Source: VGEM01 sp033764265
GTDB lineage: Bacteria > Pseudomonadota > Alphaproteobacteria > Rhodospirillales > Rhodospirillaceae
Direction: 5' to 3'
Length of the DNA stretch: 62,714 bases
NCBI GenBank assembly: GCA_033764265.1
Contig: JANRJB010000230.1
Location: forward strand, 1 to 62,714
Of the stretch, positions 1 to 9,739 are shown in pieces. Both the position numbers and the translations under genes were made by a program. A model generated the notes under the pieces. It worked only from the letters and a program-made list of their open reading frames with translations, was not told the origin of the DNA and made no database searches. The number at the start of each line of letters is the position of its first letter. The stretch's first letter is position 1.

Positions 1-558
1 GGCCGCGCGTTCCATCACGCTGACCTTGATGAACGCATAGGCGTCGGTCAGCGAGGTCGGCTCGTCGGATGTGACGACAATGATGGTGTCTGCCGCGCGC
101 GCCAATTGGCGGATCGACTTCTCGACGCCGGCGCCCAGGTCGATGATGACCCGGTCGTAGCGCGAGGCCAGCAGTTGGATGTCCTCACCCAGCATTTGTA
201 AGCGCGACAAAGGAATATTCGCCAGGCTGCCGGAGCCCGAGCGGCCAGCGATCACGTCGAAGCCGCCGGCCTCGAAATGCGACGCGGCCTGATTGAGCGG
301 AATCTTGCCCGCGACGACGGAGCCGAGGTCGTACTGCGGCATGTAGCCCAGCTGGATATCGACATTGGCCAGGCCCAGGTCACCGTCGAACAGCAGCGTC
401 TTCTGCCCGCGGCGGGCCAACGCGTGGCTGAGCGTGATCGAAATAAACGTCTTGCCGACGCCGCCTTTTCCTGAAGCGACCGCAATGATGCGGCCGCGGC
501 GGGCCGACAGGGCGGGGCGTCCGGCGAGGCGGGGCTGGGGCGGAACGGGCGGCTGCAT
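1..558 (-). CDS. flhG: FlhG (MinD/ParA-type) ATPase, C-terminus cut by window edge
   Basis: The first 186 codons are visible and the reading frame stays open to the window edge. FlhG is a MinD-like ATPase that works with FlhF to set the number and position of polar flagella. Residues 29-37 form the deviant Walker A motif SGKGGVGKT; residues around 60-70 read FDGDLGLANVD, the switch region, and VIIDLGAG near residue 150 is Walker B. The ATG at 558 lies 24 bp after the flhF stop, so the two are probably co-transcribed and follow flhA. The short N-terminal leader before the P-loop is usual for this family. Identification as FlhG rather than a generic ParA rests on the flhF neighbour. The C-terminal membrane-targeting helix cannot be seen. 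Confidence 0.88.
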   Translation of the reverse strand, partial: MQPPVPPQPRLAGRPALSARRGRIIAVASGKGGVGKTFISITLSHALARRGQKTLLFDGDLGLANVDIQLGYMPQYDLGSVVAGKIPLNQAASHFEAGGFDVIAGRSGSGSLANIPLSRLQMLGEDIQLLASRYDRVIIDLGAGVEKSIRQLARAADTIIVVTSDEPTSLTDAYAFIKVSVMERAA

Positions 559-582
559 CGGTGCTGTACTCGAAAGGGCTGA

Positions 583-1614
583 TTAACGCTTCTGGGAGTC
601 TTGGCGCAGGTTGATCGGCCGGATCGCCGGTTCGGGCGCGGTGTCCGGCTGGGGCTGCAGTTCTTCCTCGGGCGGCAGGATCATCCGCGCCATCGACACC
701 GGGTTCACCGCGCACAAGCCCGTCGCGACATGGGGGTTCAGACTAACCTCGCAGAACATCAGTTGGCCGGCGTCGGCGGCGGACAAGATCGCCCCCAACC
801 GCCGCGTCATGTCCAGCCGAGTGGCGATCAGGCGCGTGGCGCCCGCGGTGGCGAACGCCTCGCCGATGTCGCCGGCTTCCGACGCATCGCCGCCTGCGGC
901 CAGAACCAGGATCGGCTCCAGATCGGCCGCGCCCACCAGGTTGCGCAGGTATTCCATGTCGTGTTGGCTGAACGGGTTGAGGCCGGGGCTGTCGATGAAC
1001 ACCAGGTCGTTGCGGCCCATCAGATCGTTGACCGCCGGAGTCAGCGTTTCCGGTCCACGGACCTGGCGCAATTCCACTTCGAGGATGCCGGTGAATGCCG
1101 CCAGCTGCTCGACCGCGCCGGCACGGATGGTGTCGGTGGTGATAACGCCGACGGGCCGGCCGGCCAGCCGCGCGCGGGCGGCCAGCTTGGCGGTGGTGAT
1201 GGTTTTGCCGGCGCCGGGCGGACCGACCAGCATGAACGGCCGCGGCGACTTGCGTTCGGGCAGCGGGGCGAAGTCGAAATTGTCTTCCAGCGCGGCGGCG
1301 CAGGCCATGGTCGGTGAACCGACCTCGACCGCGGCGGCGGCGGACACCAGCTTCTCGGTCAGGCGCGGCGGCGTGCCGTGGTAGGCCAACGCCTCGCGCA
1401 CTTTCTCGGCGAATTGGCTGGTGTCGCGTCCCGACAGCGCGCGGCGTATGTCTTCGTCGTCGTCGGAGCCGTCTTCCAGTGCCGCGGTGATGCGCACACC
1501 GCGCCCGTCCGACGAGCGCTGGGTTGAGACGATGATCGCATCGTCGCCCAACTCCTCGCGCACCAGGCGCATGGCTTCGGCCATGGTCGGCGCTGTATAG
1601 GACTTGAGGCGCAT
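583..1614 (-). CDS. flhF: FlhF, SRP-type GTPase for flagellar placement
   Basis: 343 residues. FlhF is a signal-recognition-particle family GTPase that marks the cell pole for flagellar assembly and is regulated by FlhG. The N-terminus (MRLKSYTAPTMAEA) is the typical FlhF start. The NG domain begins near residue 125, with G1 motif GPPGAGKT at 131-138 and DTIRAGAVEQL around 160-171. The G3 position reads FIDSPGLNPF rather than the usual DTAGR, and G4 reads TRLD rather than TKLD, so nucleotide handling may differ from the model proteins. The B domain is short, and the acidic stretch at 48-56 is DNA-encoded low complexity. It lies between flhA (121 bp upstream) and flhG. Family assignment is secure; GTPase activity is inferred. 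Confidence 0.93.
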   Translation of the reverse strand: MRLKSYTAPTMAEAMRLVREELGDDAIIVSTQRSSDGRGVRITAALEDGSDDDEDIRRALSGRDTSQFAEKVREALAYHGTPPRLTEKLVSAAAAVEVGSPTMACAAALEDNFDFAPLPERKSPRPFMLVGPPGAGKTITTAKLAARARLAGRPVGVITTDTIRAGAVEQLAAFTGILEVELRQVRGPETLTPAVNDLMGRNDLVFIDSPGLNPFSQHDMEYLRNLVGAADLEPILVLAAGGDASEAGDIGEAFATAGATRLIATRLDMTRRLGAILSAADAGQLMFCEVSLNPHVATGLCAVNPVSMARMILPPEEELQPQPDTAPEPAIRPINLRQDSQKR

Positions 1615-1735
1615 GCGTCTCCCCGGTTTCGCACATCGCAGGCGAGTAAAGCCCGCCGGCGGCCGCTCAATTTACCCCATCTTGACCGTGCGTACCGCGC
1701 CGTTTTGCCGGCGTCTCGTGCGGGCCCGCCCGGGG

Positions 1736-3919
1736 CTAAATCTGCCCGACCGTGCGGATCTTGGCTTTCGGGTGCACTTCGTTCTGCGACATCACCACCG
1801 TCATCGGACGGAAGCGATCGATGATCGAGCGCACGTACGGCCGCACGGTCGGCGAAGTCAGCAGCACCGGCGTCTCGCCCTGCATGGCGAATCGCTCGAA
1901 GTTCTGGCGCACGGCGGAAATGAAATCTTGCAGACGCGACGGCGGCATGGACAGCTGACGGTCCTCGCCGCTGCCGATCAGGGATTCCGAGAACTCCTGC
2001 TCCCACTCCGGCGACAGGGTCACGATCGGGATGATGCTGCTGTCGTCGACCGCGGAGTCCGACAGCTGGCGCGACAGCCGCGCGCGGACGTGTTCGGAGA
2101 TCAGCAGCACGTTGCGGGTGATGGCGCAGGCTTCCGACACGCCCTCGAGGATGGTGGGCAGGTCGCGGATCGAGATGCGTTCGTTGAGCAGGTTCTGCAG
2201 CACGCGCTGAATGCCGGCGACCGTGATCTGCGACGGCACGATCTCGGCCATCAGCTTCTGGTGTTCCTTGTCGAGGTCGTCGAGCAGCTTCTGCGTCTCG
2301 GCGTACGACAGCAGTTCCGACATGTTGTCGCGCACCACTTCGGTCAGGTGGGTGGTGATGACCGTGGGCGGGTCGACCACCGTCAAGCCGCGGAACAGCG
2401 CTTCCTCTCGGTTGGCGGGGTCGATCCACAGCGCGGGAAGACCGAACGTTGGCTCGCGCGTGCGTTCGCCGGGCAGGGTGATGTCCTCGCCGCGCGGGTC
2501 CATCACCAACAGCATGTTGGGGCGCAAGTCGCCGCGTCCGGCTTCCACTTCCTTGATGAAGATCGCGTAGGAATTGGCCGGCAGCTGCATGTTGTCCTGG
2601 ATGCGGACCGCCGGCATCACGAAGCCCATATCGGTGGCGAGCGCGCGGCGCAGCGACTTGATCTGGTCGGTCAGGCGGCGGTTCTCGTTGTTGATCAGCG
2701 ACAACAGGCCGTAGCCCAGTTCCAGCCGCACCTGGTCGATCCGCATTGCCTGGCTGATCGGCTCTTCTTGGACCGGCACTTCCTGCTTGTCCTTGACGTC
2801 CTGCAGCTGCTTTTCCTTGTTTTCGCGCACCTGGGTGTTCCACGTCACCCACCCGGCGGCGGTGCCGGTGATCACGGCCAGGATCAGGAACGGCAGGGCC
2901 GGCGTGCCCGGCAAGATGGCCATGGACGCGGCGAGCAGCGAACTCATGCCGAGCGCCTTGGGATACTGAGTGAACTGGCCGGCGATCGCCTGGTCGGTCG
3001 GTTCGGTCAGGCCGCCTTTGGACACCATCAGGCCCGCGGCGGTGGACACGATCAGCGCCGGAATCTGCGTCACCAGGCCGTCGCCGACCGACAGGCGCGT
3101 GAACGTGTCCGCGGCGTCCGAAAACGCCATGTCCTGCTGGACCATGCCGATGATCATGCCGCCGATCACGTTGATGGCGGTAATGATGATACCTGCGATG
3201 GCATCGCCGCGTACGAACTTCGAGGCGCCGTCCATGGCGCCGAAGAAGTCGGCTTCCTTCTGCATCTCCTCGCGACGGCGTCGCGCTTCCTTCTCGTCGA
3301 TCAGGCCCGCCGACAGGTCGGCGTCGATCGCCATCTGCTTGCCCGGCATGGCGTCCAACGTGAAGCGCGCTGTCACCTCGGCGATGCGGGTCGAGCCCTT
3401 GGTGATGACCATGAAATTCACCAGGGTCAGGATCGCGAACACGATCACGCCGATGATGAAATTGTCGCCCATGATGAAGCCGCCGAACGCCTCGATCACC
3501 TCGCCGGCGGCGTCGGGGCCTTCGTGGCCATGAGTCAGGATCAGACGGGTCGAAGCTAGGTTGAGCGCGAGCCTGAGCAGCGTGGCGATCAACAACACCA
3601 CGGGGAACGAGTTAAACTCGAGCGCCTTCTTGATGAACACCACCGTCATCAGGATCAGCACCGACAGGGTGATCGACAGCGCCAGCGAAATGTCGAGCAG
3701 CCACGGCGGCAACGGCAGGATCAGCACCACCATGATCAGCATGATGCCGAGCGCGAAACCCAGATCGCCGCGCTTCAGCGAGTCCGTCAGCCGTGTGAAG
3801 AACCCTTCCATGTTGACGTTCAGGCCCGCGTTGGCGCCGCGGCCCTGAGCCGGGCCGGACGCAACCAGTCCGGCTGGGGCCGGGGCGGGCATAGCGGATT
3901 CGGAAGCGGGTTCGGCCAT
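1736..3919 (-). CDS. flhA: FlhA, flagellar type III export gate protein
   Basis: 727 residues from the ATG at 3919, which has AGGA six bases upstream; an in-frame ATG at 3955 would add 12 residues but lacks a comparable site. FlhA forms the nonameric ring of the flagellar type III export apparatus in the inner membrane; its cytoplasmic domain docks export chaperones. About eight membrane segments fill residues 50-340, followed by the family cytoplasmic loop and a large C-terminal domain with the segment ALWIDPANREEA. It heads the flhA-flhF-flhG run. Upstream lie a palindromic ftr-like site and a CtrA-like box. The other export gate genes (fliP, fliQ, fliR, flhB) are not in the window. Confidence 0.96.
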   Translation of the reverse strand: MAEPASESAMPAPAPAGLVASGPAQGRGANAGLNVNMEGFFTRLTDSLKRGDLGFALGIMLIMVVLILPLPPWLLDISLALSITLSVLILMTVVFIKKALEFNSFPVVLLIATLLRLALNLASTRLILTHGHEGPDAAGEVIEAFGGFIMGDNFIIGVIVFAILTLVNFMVITKGSTRIAEVTARFTLDAMPGKQMAIDADLSAGLIDEKEARRRREEMQKEADFFGAMDGASKFVRGDAIAGIIITAINVIGGMIIGMVQQDMAFSDAADTFTRLSVGDGLVTQIPALIVSTAAGLMVSKGGLTEPTDQAIAGQFTQYPKALGMSSLLAASMAILPGTPALPFLILAVITGTAAGWVTWNTQVRENKEKQLQDVKDKQEVPVQEEPISQAMRIDQVRLELGYGLLSLINNENRRLTDQIKSLRRALATDMGFVMPAVRIQDNMQLPANSYAIFIKEVEAGRGDLRPNMLLVMDPRGEDITLPGERTREPTFGLPALWIDPANREEALFRGLTVVDPPTVITTHLTEVVRDNMSELLSYAETQKLLDDLDKEHQKLMAEIVPSQITVAGIQRVLQNLLNERISIRDLPTILEGVSEACAITRNVLLISEHVRARLSRQLSDSAVDDSSIIPIVTLSPEWEQEFSESLIGSGEDRQLSMPPSRLQDFISAVRQNFERFAMQGETPVLLTSPTVRPYVRSIIDRFRPMTVVMSQNEVHPKAKIRTVGQI

Positions 3920-4018
3920 GGCGGTCCTGCACAACATCGCGCGGCGGCGCGCCATCGGCGCGGGGTTCGACCCCCGCGTCCTGCGCCGTCCATTGACTGC
4001 GCAGAGTGCGGCGGCGCG

Positions 4019-4036
4019 GTTAACAGGTGGTTTAAA
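4019..4036 (-). promoter_or_regulatory. CtrA-like box upstream of flhA
   Basis: On the minus strand the sequence reads TTTAAACCACCTGTTAAC. This resembles the CtrA box TTAA-N7-TTAAC but with eight spacer bases instead of seven. It lies 100-117 bp upstream of the flhA start and directly beside the ftr-like palindrome. CtrA controls flhA in Caulobacter; its role here is inference. Confidence 0.4.
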
Positions 4037-4037
4037 T

Positions 4038-4052
4038 GGGCAATTTTTGCCG
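4038..4052. promoter_or_regulatory. ftr-like palindrome (probable FlbD site) at flhA
   Basis: The sequence GGGCAATTTTTGCCG matches the repeated palindrome CGGCAA-N3-TTGCCG seen upstream of fliF, fliK, flgI and flgF, with one outer mismatch. It sits one base from the CtrA-like box and about 120 bp upstream of flhA, and shares the intergenic space with the divergent SUMF1-domain gene. No good sigma-54 element was found on the minus strand here, so repression of flhA by FlbD is more likely than enhancer action. Confidence 0.55.
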
Positions 4053-4136
4053 GGTTGCAGGGCCCCGATGCATCGGCATAAAATGATTATATTTCAATGT
4101 ACTAATCCGGCTGGGCGGCTGTGTTAAGGTAGTCGG

Positions 4137-5095
4137 ATGGCGCGATTTGATCGCCCTTTGCTGCCGATCCTGGCACTGGTTGGACATCTGGTTGCAGGTG
4201 ACCCCTCGGTCGCAGCTGATGCCCCTGTGCTGCGCGACTGTTCGACCTGCCCGGAGCTGGTGGTCGTGCCCGCAGGCCGCGTTGTGCTGGGGTCGGACCC
4301 GGCTGAGACCATGCGCGAAGGCCTCCCGCCGCGGCTGGCCGCACGCGAACACGTCCGCCTTGCCGTGACTTTCGCCCGGCCGTTCGCCATCGGTCGGTTC
4401 GAAATCACGCGCGGACAGTATGCCCGGTTTGTTGATGCAACCGGCCATGTCGGCGCGCCGGGATGCTACCTCTGGTCCGCTGCCGCCAACGACTGGACGC
4501 TCGACCCCTCGAAATCGTGGCGCGACCCGGGGTTCGGGCAAACCGACGATCATCCAGCGGTGTGCATCACATGGGCCGATGCCACGGCCTACGCGGCATG
4601 GCTTACCGCGCTGACCGGCAAGCCCTATCGGCTGCCCAGCGAAGCGGAATGGGAATACGCCGCGCGCGCAGGCACGGTCACCGCACGTTCTTGGGGCGAC
4701 GGTCGCGACGCCGCGTGTCTGTACGCCAACATCTATGACCGGCCGGCGGCGACGCTGGACGGACCAGCGATGCTGGCCGATGCCGATGCCTACTTCCCCT
4801 GCAATGACGGGTATCTAAAGACCGCCCCGGTCGGCCGCTATCGGCCGAACCCGTTCGGCTTGCATGACAGATCGGCAACGTCTGGGAATGGGTCGCGGAC
4901 TGTTTCCACGACACCTACGCCGGTGCGCCGGTCGACGGATCGGCGTGGCTCGACGGCGACTGCACCTGGCGCGGCGACCGCGGTGGCGGCTGGTACTTCA
5001 AGCCGCGCACGGCGCGGTCGGCGTTTCGCGGCCGGCCCGACCCGACGCGCCGCGACCCCGATCTCGGGTTCCGCATCGCGCGCGACCTGGAGTGA
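4137..5095 (+). pseudogene. Secreted SUMF1/FGE-sulfatase-domain protein, frameshifted
   Basis: The first frame (from ATG 4137, with AAGG upstream) encodes a signal peptide (hydrophobic to about residue 25, cleavage near AADA) and then a formylglycine-generating-enzyme-type domain: VVVPAGRVVLGS, FEITRGQYARFV, LPSEAEWEYAAR. At 4868-4871 the frame breaks inside the conserved FGLHDxIGNVWEW motif: after GLHD the rest of the domain (IGNVWEWVADC, RGGGWYFKPRTARSAFRG, DLGFRIARD) continues in another frame and ends at 5095. One base, most simply a T, is missing. The family's paired catalytic cysteines near RGGSW are absent, so the intact protein was probably a binding or structural member rather than a sulfatase activator. 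It sits between flhA and flbD, convergent with flbD. A sequencing error is possible. Confidence 0.8.
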
Positions 5096-5105
5096 ATTGG
5101 ATGAT

Positions 5106-6425
<1,320 letters not shown>

Positions 6426-6456
6426 GATCAGAAATCCGCGTTCTGCGCCGCGCCCA

Positions 6457-7284
6457 TCAGGCCGGCACGCCGTCGGTATACTGCACCTTGCGGCCCGGCG
6501 GCAGCAGGCCGTTGAGCATCATCTCCAGCTTGCGCACGTTTTCCTTGCGCGCGATCGACACCAGTCCGGCCAGGTGGATGTCCTCGATCAGCCGCTCGTC
6601 GGACAGATTGCGCTCCAGCTTGGCCGCGAGCGGATTCAGGACCAGGTTGGCCAGGACCGCGCCGTACAGCGTGGTCAGCAGCGCCACCGCCATCGACGGG
6701 CCGATCACCGACGGGTCGCCCAGTTTGCCCAGCATCTGCACCAGGCCGATCAGCGTGCCGATCAGGCCCATGGCCGGCGCGATCTCGGCGGCCTTGCGGA
6801 GTACCGCGACCGCGCGCAACACGCGTTCCTCGGATGTCGAGAGTTCCTCGCGCAGTACGGCGGCGATCTCGTCCTCGCCGGCGCCGTCGATCACCAGCCC
6901 AAGCCCCTTGTGCAACACCGCCTCGCGGCCGAAGCGGGCGAGCGGGGCGCCCTGCAGCCGCAGCGACCCATTGCGTCGGCAGAAGTCCGCCAGTTCCAGC
7001 ATGGTATAGGCGCTATCCTGGGCGTCGCGTTCGCGCGTGACCACGGTGTCGCGCAGGGTCCGCGCGGTCAGGCGCAGGTCCTGAAAGCTGAAGCACACGG
7101 TGGTCGCCGCCGCCGTGCCGCCGATCACGATGAGGATCGACGGCAGGTCGAAAAACGCCGATGGCGCGCCGCCGAACACGATCGCCAGGCCCACGAACAC
7201 CGCGGCGGCCGCCAACCCCATGATGGTGGCGCCGTCCAAACGAATACCGCGCGGTGCGGCGGTCAACTCGGCCTGCTCGGCCAT
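6457..7284 (-). CDS. motA: MotA/PomA-like stator ring protein
   Basis: 275 residues. It belongs to the MotA/TolQ/ExbB family, whose members form a five-subunit ring around MotB and convert ion flow into torque on FliG. Four hydrophobic segments are seen: near 22-40, 48-65, and a pair at about 170-215 that includes the family signature IAPAMGLIGTLIGLVQML and the proline-containing last helix. It is inserted between fliN and flbD in the fliF operon, 16 bp after fliN. No motB follows it; the two MotB-like genes are about 52 kb away at 58923 and 59693, so stator subunits are encoded at opposite ends of the window. Ion type (H+ or Na+) cannot be decided. Confidence 0.88.
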   Translation of the reverse strand: MAEQAELTAAPRGIRLDGATIMGLAAAAVFVGLAIVFGGAPSAFFDLPSILIVIGGTAAATTVCFSFQDLRLTARTLRDTVVTRERDAQDSAYTMLELADFCRRNGSLRLQGAPLARFGREAVLHKGLGLVIDGAGEDEIAAVLREELSTSEERVLRAVAVLRKAAEIAPAMGLIGTLIGLVQMLGKLGDPSVIGPSMAVALLTTLYGAVLANLVLNPLAAKLERNLSDERLIEDIHLAGLVSIARKENVRKLEMMLNGLLPPGRKVQYTDGVPA

Positions 7285-7300
7285 GGTCGTGCGACTCCCG

Positions 7301-7696
7301 TCAGCTCTTGTTCTGGGTTTTGATGATTTCGGTCATGGTGATGCCCAGCCGGTCGTCGACCACCACCACTTCGCCGCGGGCGACCAGCCGGTCATTGACG
7401 TAGATGTCGATCGCCTCACCGACCTTGCGATCCAGTTCCACCACCGCGCCACGACCAAGTTTCAACAACTCGTGCACCTGCATCGACGACTTTCCGAGCA
7501 CGGCCGACACGCGCACTGGAATATCGTAGACCGCCTCCAAGTCCTGCGCCGAACGCGGCTTGTCGGGAATGTCGTCGGGCGGCGCGTCCCAGTCGTCATC
7601 CGCTGTTTCCTTGACCGGGCGCGAGTCCTTGAGCTCGTCAAGGGCGAGCCCGCCGTCGTCTTTTTTCTTGTCGTCGTCCATCGGGTCGTTGGCCAT
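7301..7696 (-). CDS. fliN: FliN, flagellar C-ring switch protein
   Basis: 131 residues from the ATG at 7696; an upstream in-frame TTG at 7750 would add 18 residues resembling untranslated leader. FliN forms the lower C-ring with FliM and FliG and sets motor direction. An acidic variable N-terminus (MANDPMDDDKKKDD, Asp-rich to residue 50) precedes the SpoA domain: LEAVYDIPVRVSAVLG, LLKLGRGAVVELDR, INDRLVARGEVVVVDDRLGI-type core near 70-125. It follows fliH by about 63 bp and precedes motA by 16 bp. Length and core agree with alphaproteobacterial FliN. Confidence 0.93.
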   Translation of the reverse strand: MANDPMDDDKKKDDGGLALDELKDSRPVKETADDDWDAPPDDIPDKPRSAQDLEAVYDIPVRVSAVLGKSSMQVHELLKLGRGAVVELDRKVGEAIDIYVNDRLVARGEVVVVDDRLGITMTEIIKTQNKS

Positions 7697-7759
7697 TGTC
7701 GTGGTCCGAAGCGCTTTGGGTTCGCGGCGTCGGCTCCCCTTCGGGGTCAAAGGTCCAGG

Positions 7760-8596
7760 CTAGGGTTTGGTCGAATCAGGGTTGGCAGTCTCGGCGGCGA
7801 CTTGATCGGCGGCGCGCTCGGTGTCGGCGGCCCGGTCGAGCGCCGCGACATCGACGTCGCCGAAGCTGGCGGCGATGATCTCACGGATCTCGGCCCAGAC
7901 GCGCGCTTCGGAGCGGTCGGCGCCGCCGCCGGCCCACTCGAGCCGGCAGTCGCCCGGCTGCAGCTCGTAGTCGGCGACGACGGTGTAGGCGCCCTGGAAG
8001 CCCGAGCGTTCGAAGGCTTGTTGCAGGCGCGTCTGGACGTCGGGCACGATCAGGTTGTGCACGCGCACGACCAACTTGGGCTCGCCCATCACCACCGGCA
8101 GCACCTGCGTGACGAATGCGCCGATGTTGTCGACCGCATATGACTGTGCGTGCGGCGGCACGATCTTGGCCAGGACCGCGTAGACCAGCCGCATGGCCGT
8201 TTCGCCAAGAGCGGCGTTGGCGGCCTTCTGCTGTTCGTCCAGCTGCGCGAGGCCTTGGCCGATCAGTGCGATGGCGTCGGCGATGTAATGCTCGCGCGCC
8301 GTCTCGGCTTCTTCCAGCGCCGCGGCGTGACCGGCGATATGGCCTTCCTCGCGCGCGGCGTCCAGTTCGGCCTTGGTGTACATCGGTTCGGGCGGCGGGG
8401 CAGGGGCGTCCTGGACGGCCGAGGTTGGGGCGTCAGCCATCGATGCATCGTCCGCCGTAGCCTCGGCGGCCTCGGCGGCCGCACGTTCGGCCTCAAGTTC
8501 GGCGCGACGCAATTCGCCAGGCAAATACAGTCGGCCTGGGTCGTCGAACGACCGGTCGAACATGAACCGCTTGGCGGCGCTGCGAACAGGAGACAT
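7760..8596 (-). CDS. fliH: FliH-like flagellar export ATPase regulator
   Basis: 278 residues. FliH binds and restrains the export ATPase FliI and links it to the C-ring protein FliN. The N-terminal part is Ala/Glu-rich, with charged helical segments at 30-60 and 75-130 (coiled-coil-like, including the small-residue-rich AREEGHIAGHAAALEEAE region). The C-terminal half holds the family segment AIALIGQGLA... and the signature PGDCRLEWAGGGADR near residue 228. It occupies the position of flbE/fliH in the Caulobacter fliF operon, between fliG (39 bp upstream) and fliN. fliI is not in the window. Sequence conservation in this family is low, so the call rests on the signature plus position. Confidence 0.82.
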   Translation of the reverse strand: MSPVRSAAKRFMFDRSFDDPGRLYLPGELRRAELEAERAAAEAAEATADDASMADAPTSAVQDAPAPPPEPMYTKAELDAAREEGHIAGHAAALEEAETAREHYIADAIALIGQGLAQLDEQQKAANAALGETAMRLVYAVLAKIVPPHAQSYAVDNIGAFVTQVLPVVMGEPKLVVRVHNLIVPDVQTRLQQAFERSGFQGAYTVVADYELQPGDCRLEWAGGGADRSEARVWAEIREIIAASFGDVDVAALDRAADTERAADQVAAETANPDSTKP

Positions 8597-8635
8597 GACT
8601 GCCGATACCGTGTGTGCCGTGGTTCAAGCCCGTCG

Positions 8636-9655
8636 TCAGTAGACGAGCTCGTCTTCTTCCTTGCCTTCCGAGATGACGATCTGGCCCGAGTTCGCCAGTT
8701 CCTTGGCCAGCGTGACGATGTTGGTCTGCGCCTCTTCGACGTCGCGCAGGCGCACCGGGCCTAGCGATTCCATGTCGTCCTTCAGCATCTTGCCGGCGCG
8801 CTCGGACATGTTCTGGAACACCATCTCCTTGATCGCGTCCGAAGCACCCTTCAGGCCCAGCGCCAGCTTGTCCTTTTCGACGTGGCGCAGCAGGGTCTGG
8901 ACGCCGGCCGAGTCCAGGCGGATCAGGTCCTCGAAGGTGAACATCAACTGCTTGATCTTCTCGGCGGACTCGCGGTTGCGCTCTTCCAGCGCGGTGATGA
9001 AACGGCTTTCGGTCGAGCGGTCGAGGTTGTTGAAGATTTCCGCCATCATTTCGTGGGCGTCGCGGCGGGCGGTGCGCGCCAGGTTCGACATGAACTCGGT
9101 GCGCAGCGTCTTCTCGATGCTCTCCAGCACGTCTTTCTGCACCGCTTCCATGTGCAGCATGCGCATCACCACTTCCATGGCGAAGCCTTCCGGCAGCAAC
9201 GACAGCACGCGCGCGGCATGGTCGGGCTTGATCTTCGACAGCACGACGGCAACGGTCTGCGGGTATTCGTTCTTCAGGTAGTTGGCCAGCACCTGTTCGT
9301 GGACGTTGCCCAGCTTGTCCCACATGGTGCGACCGGCCGGGCCGCGGATTTCCTCCATGATGACGGAGACCCGGTCCTTGCCCAGGCTCTTCATCAGCAG
9401 GCGTTCGGTGGATTCGTAGCTGCCGACCAGCGAGCCGGTGTTCGAGATGGCGTCGGCGAAGTCGACGAACAGGCGCTCGACGATGTTGGCACCGACCGTG
9501 CCCAAGTTGGCCATGATCTGCGACAGTTCCTTGATCTCGTCGTCTTCCATCATCGAGAACATCTTGGCGGCCTGCTCCTCGCCAAGCGACAGCATCATGA
9601 TCGCGGCCTTCTGCGGGCCGGTCAGGCTGCGATAGTCCTCTTTGACGCGCGCCAT
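8636..9655 (-). CDS. fliG: FliG, flagellar motor switch and torque protein
   Basis: 339 residues from the ATG at 9655, preceded by GAGGGAG at good spacing; the TTG two codons upstream is less likely. FliG joins the MS ring (FliF) to the C-ring and receives torque from MotA. Recognisable pieces: N-terminal LTGPQKAAIMMLSLGEEQAA, middle-domain NEYPQTVAVVLS (the EHPQR-type motif), and the C-terminal torque domain LMFTFEDLIRLDSAGVQTLL with charged residues around 290-300. The very C-terminus is acidic. It lies 84 bp after fliF in the same operon. Length and motifs match the family throughout. Confidence 0.97.
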   Translation of the reverse strand: MARVKEDYRSLTGPQKAAIMMLSLGEEQAAKMFSMMEDDEIKELSQIMANLGTVGANIVERLFVDFADAISNTGSLVGSYESTERLLMKSLGKDRVSVIMEEIRGPAGRTMWDKLGNVHEQVLANYLKNEYPQTVAVVLSKIKPDHAARVLSLLPEGFAMEVVMRMLHMEAVQKDVLESIEKTLRTEFMSNLARTARRDAHEMMAEIFNNLDRSTESRFITALEERNRESAEKIKQLMFTFEDLIRLDSAGVQTLLRHVEKDKLALGLKGASDAIKEMVFQNMSERAGKMLKDDMESLGPVRLRDVEEAQTNIVTLAKELANSGQIVISEGKEEDELVY

Positions 9656-9739
9656 ACTCAACTCCCTCGAAACCCTCCGCCGCCGGCGCCAGTATACGCC
9701 CGCCGCGGCGTCAACCCCATGCCTCGTCCGCTCGTTTGG

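Noticed and set aside
1604..3559. 651-residue open frame antisense to flhF/flhA
   Set aside because: It is a shadow in GC-rich coding DNA: His/Arg/Gln-rich, no domains, opposite to the intact flhA gene. Other long frames of this kind (for example 42673-44673, 47100-49031, 37620-39506 minus) were dropped for the same reason.
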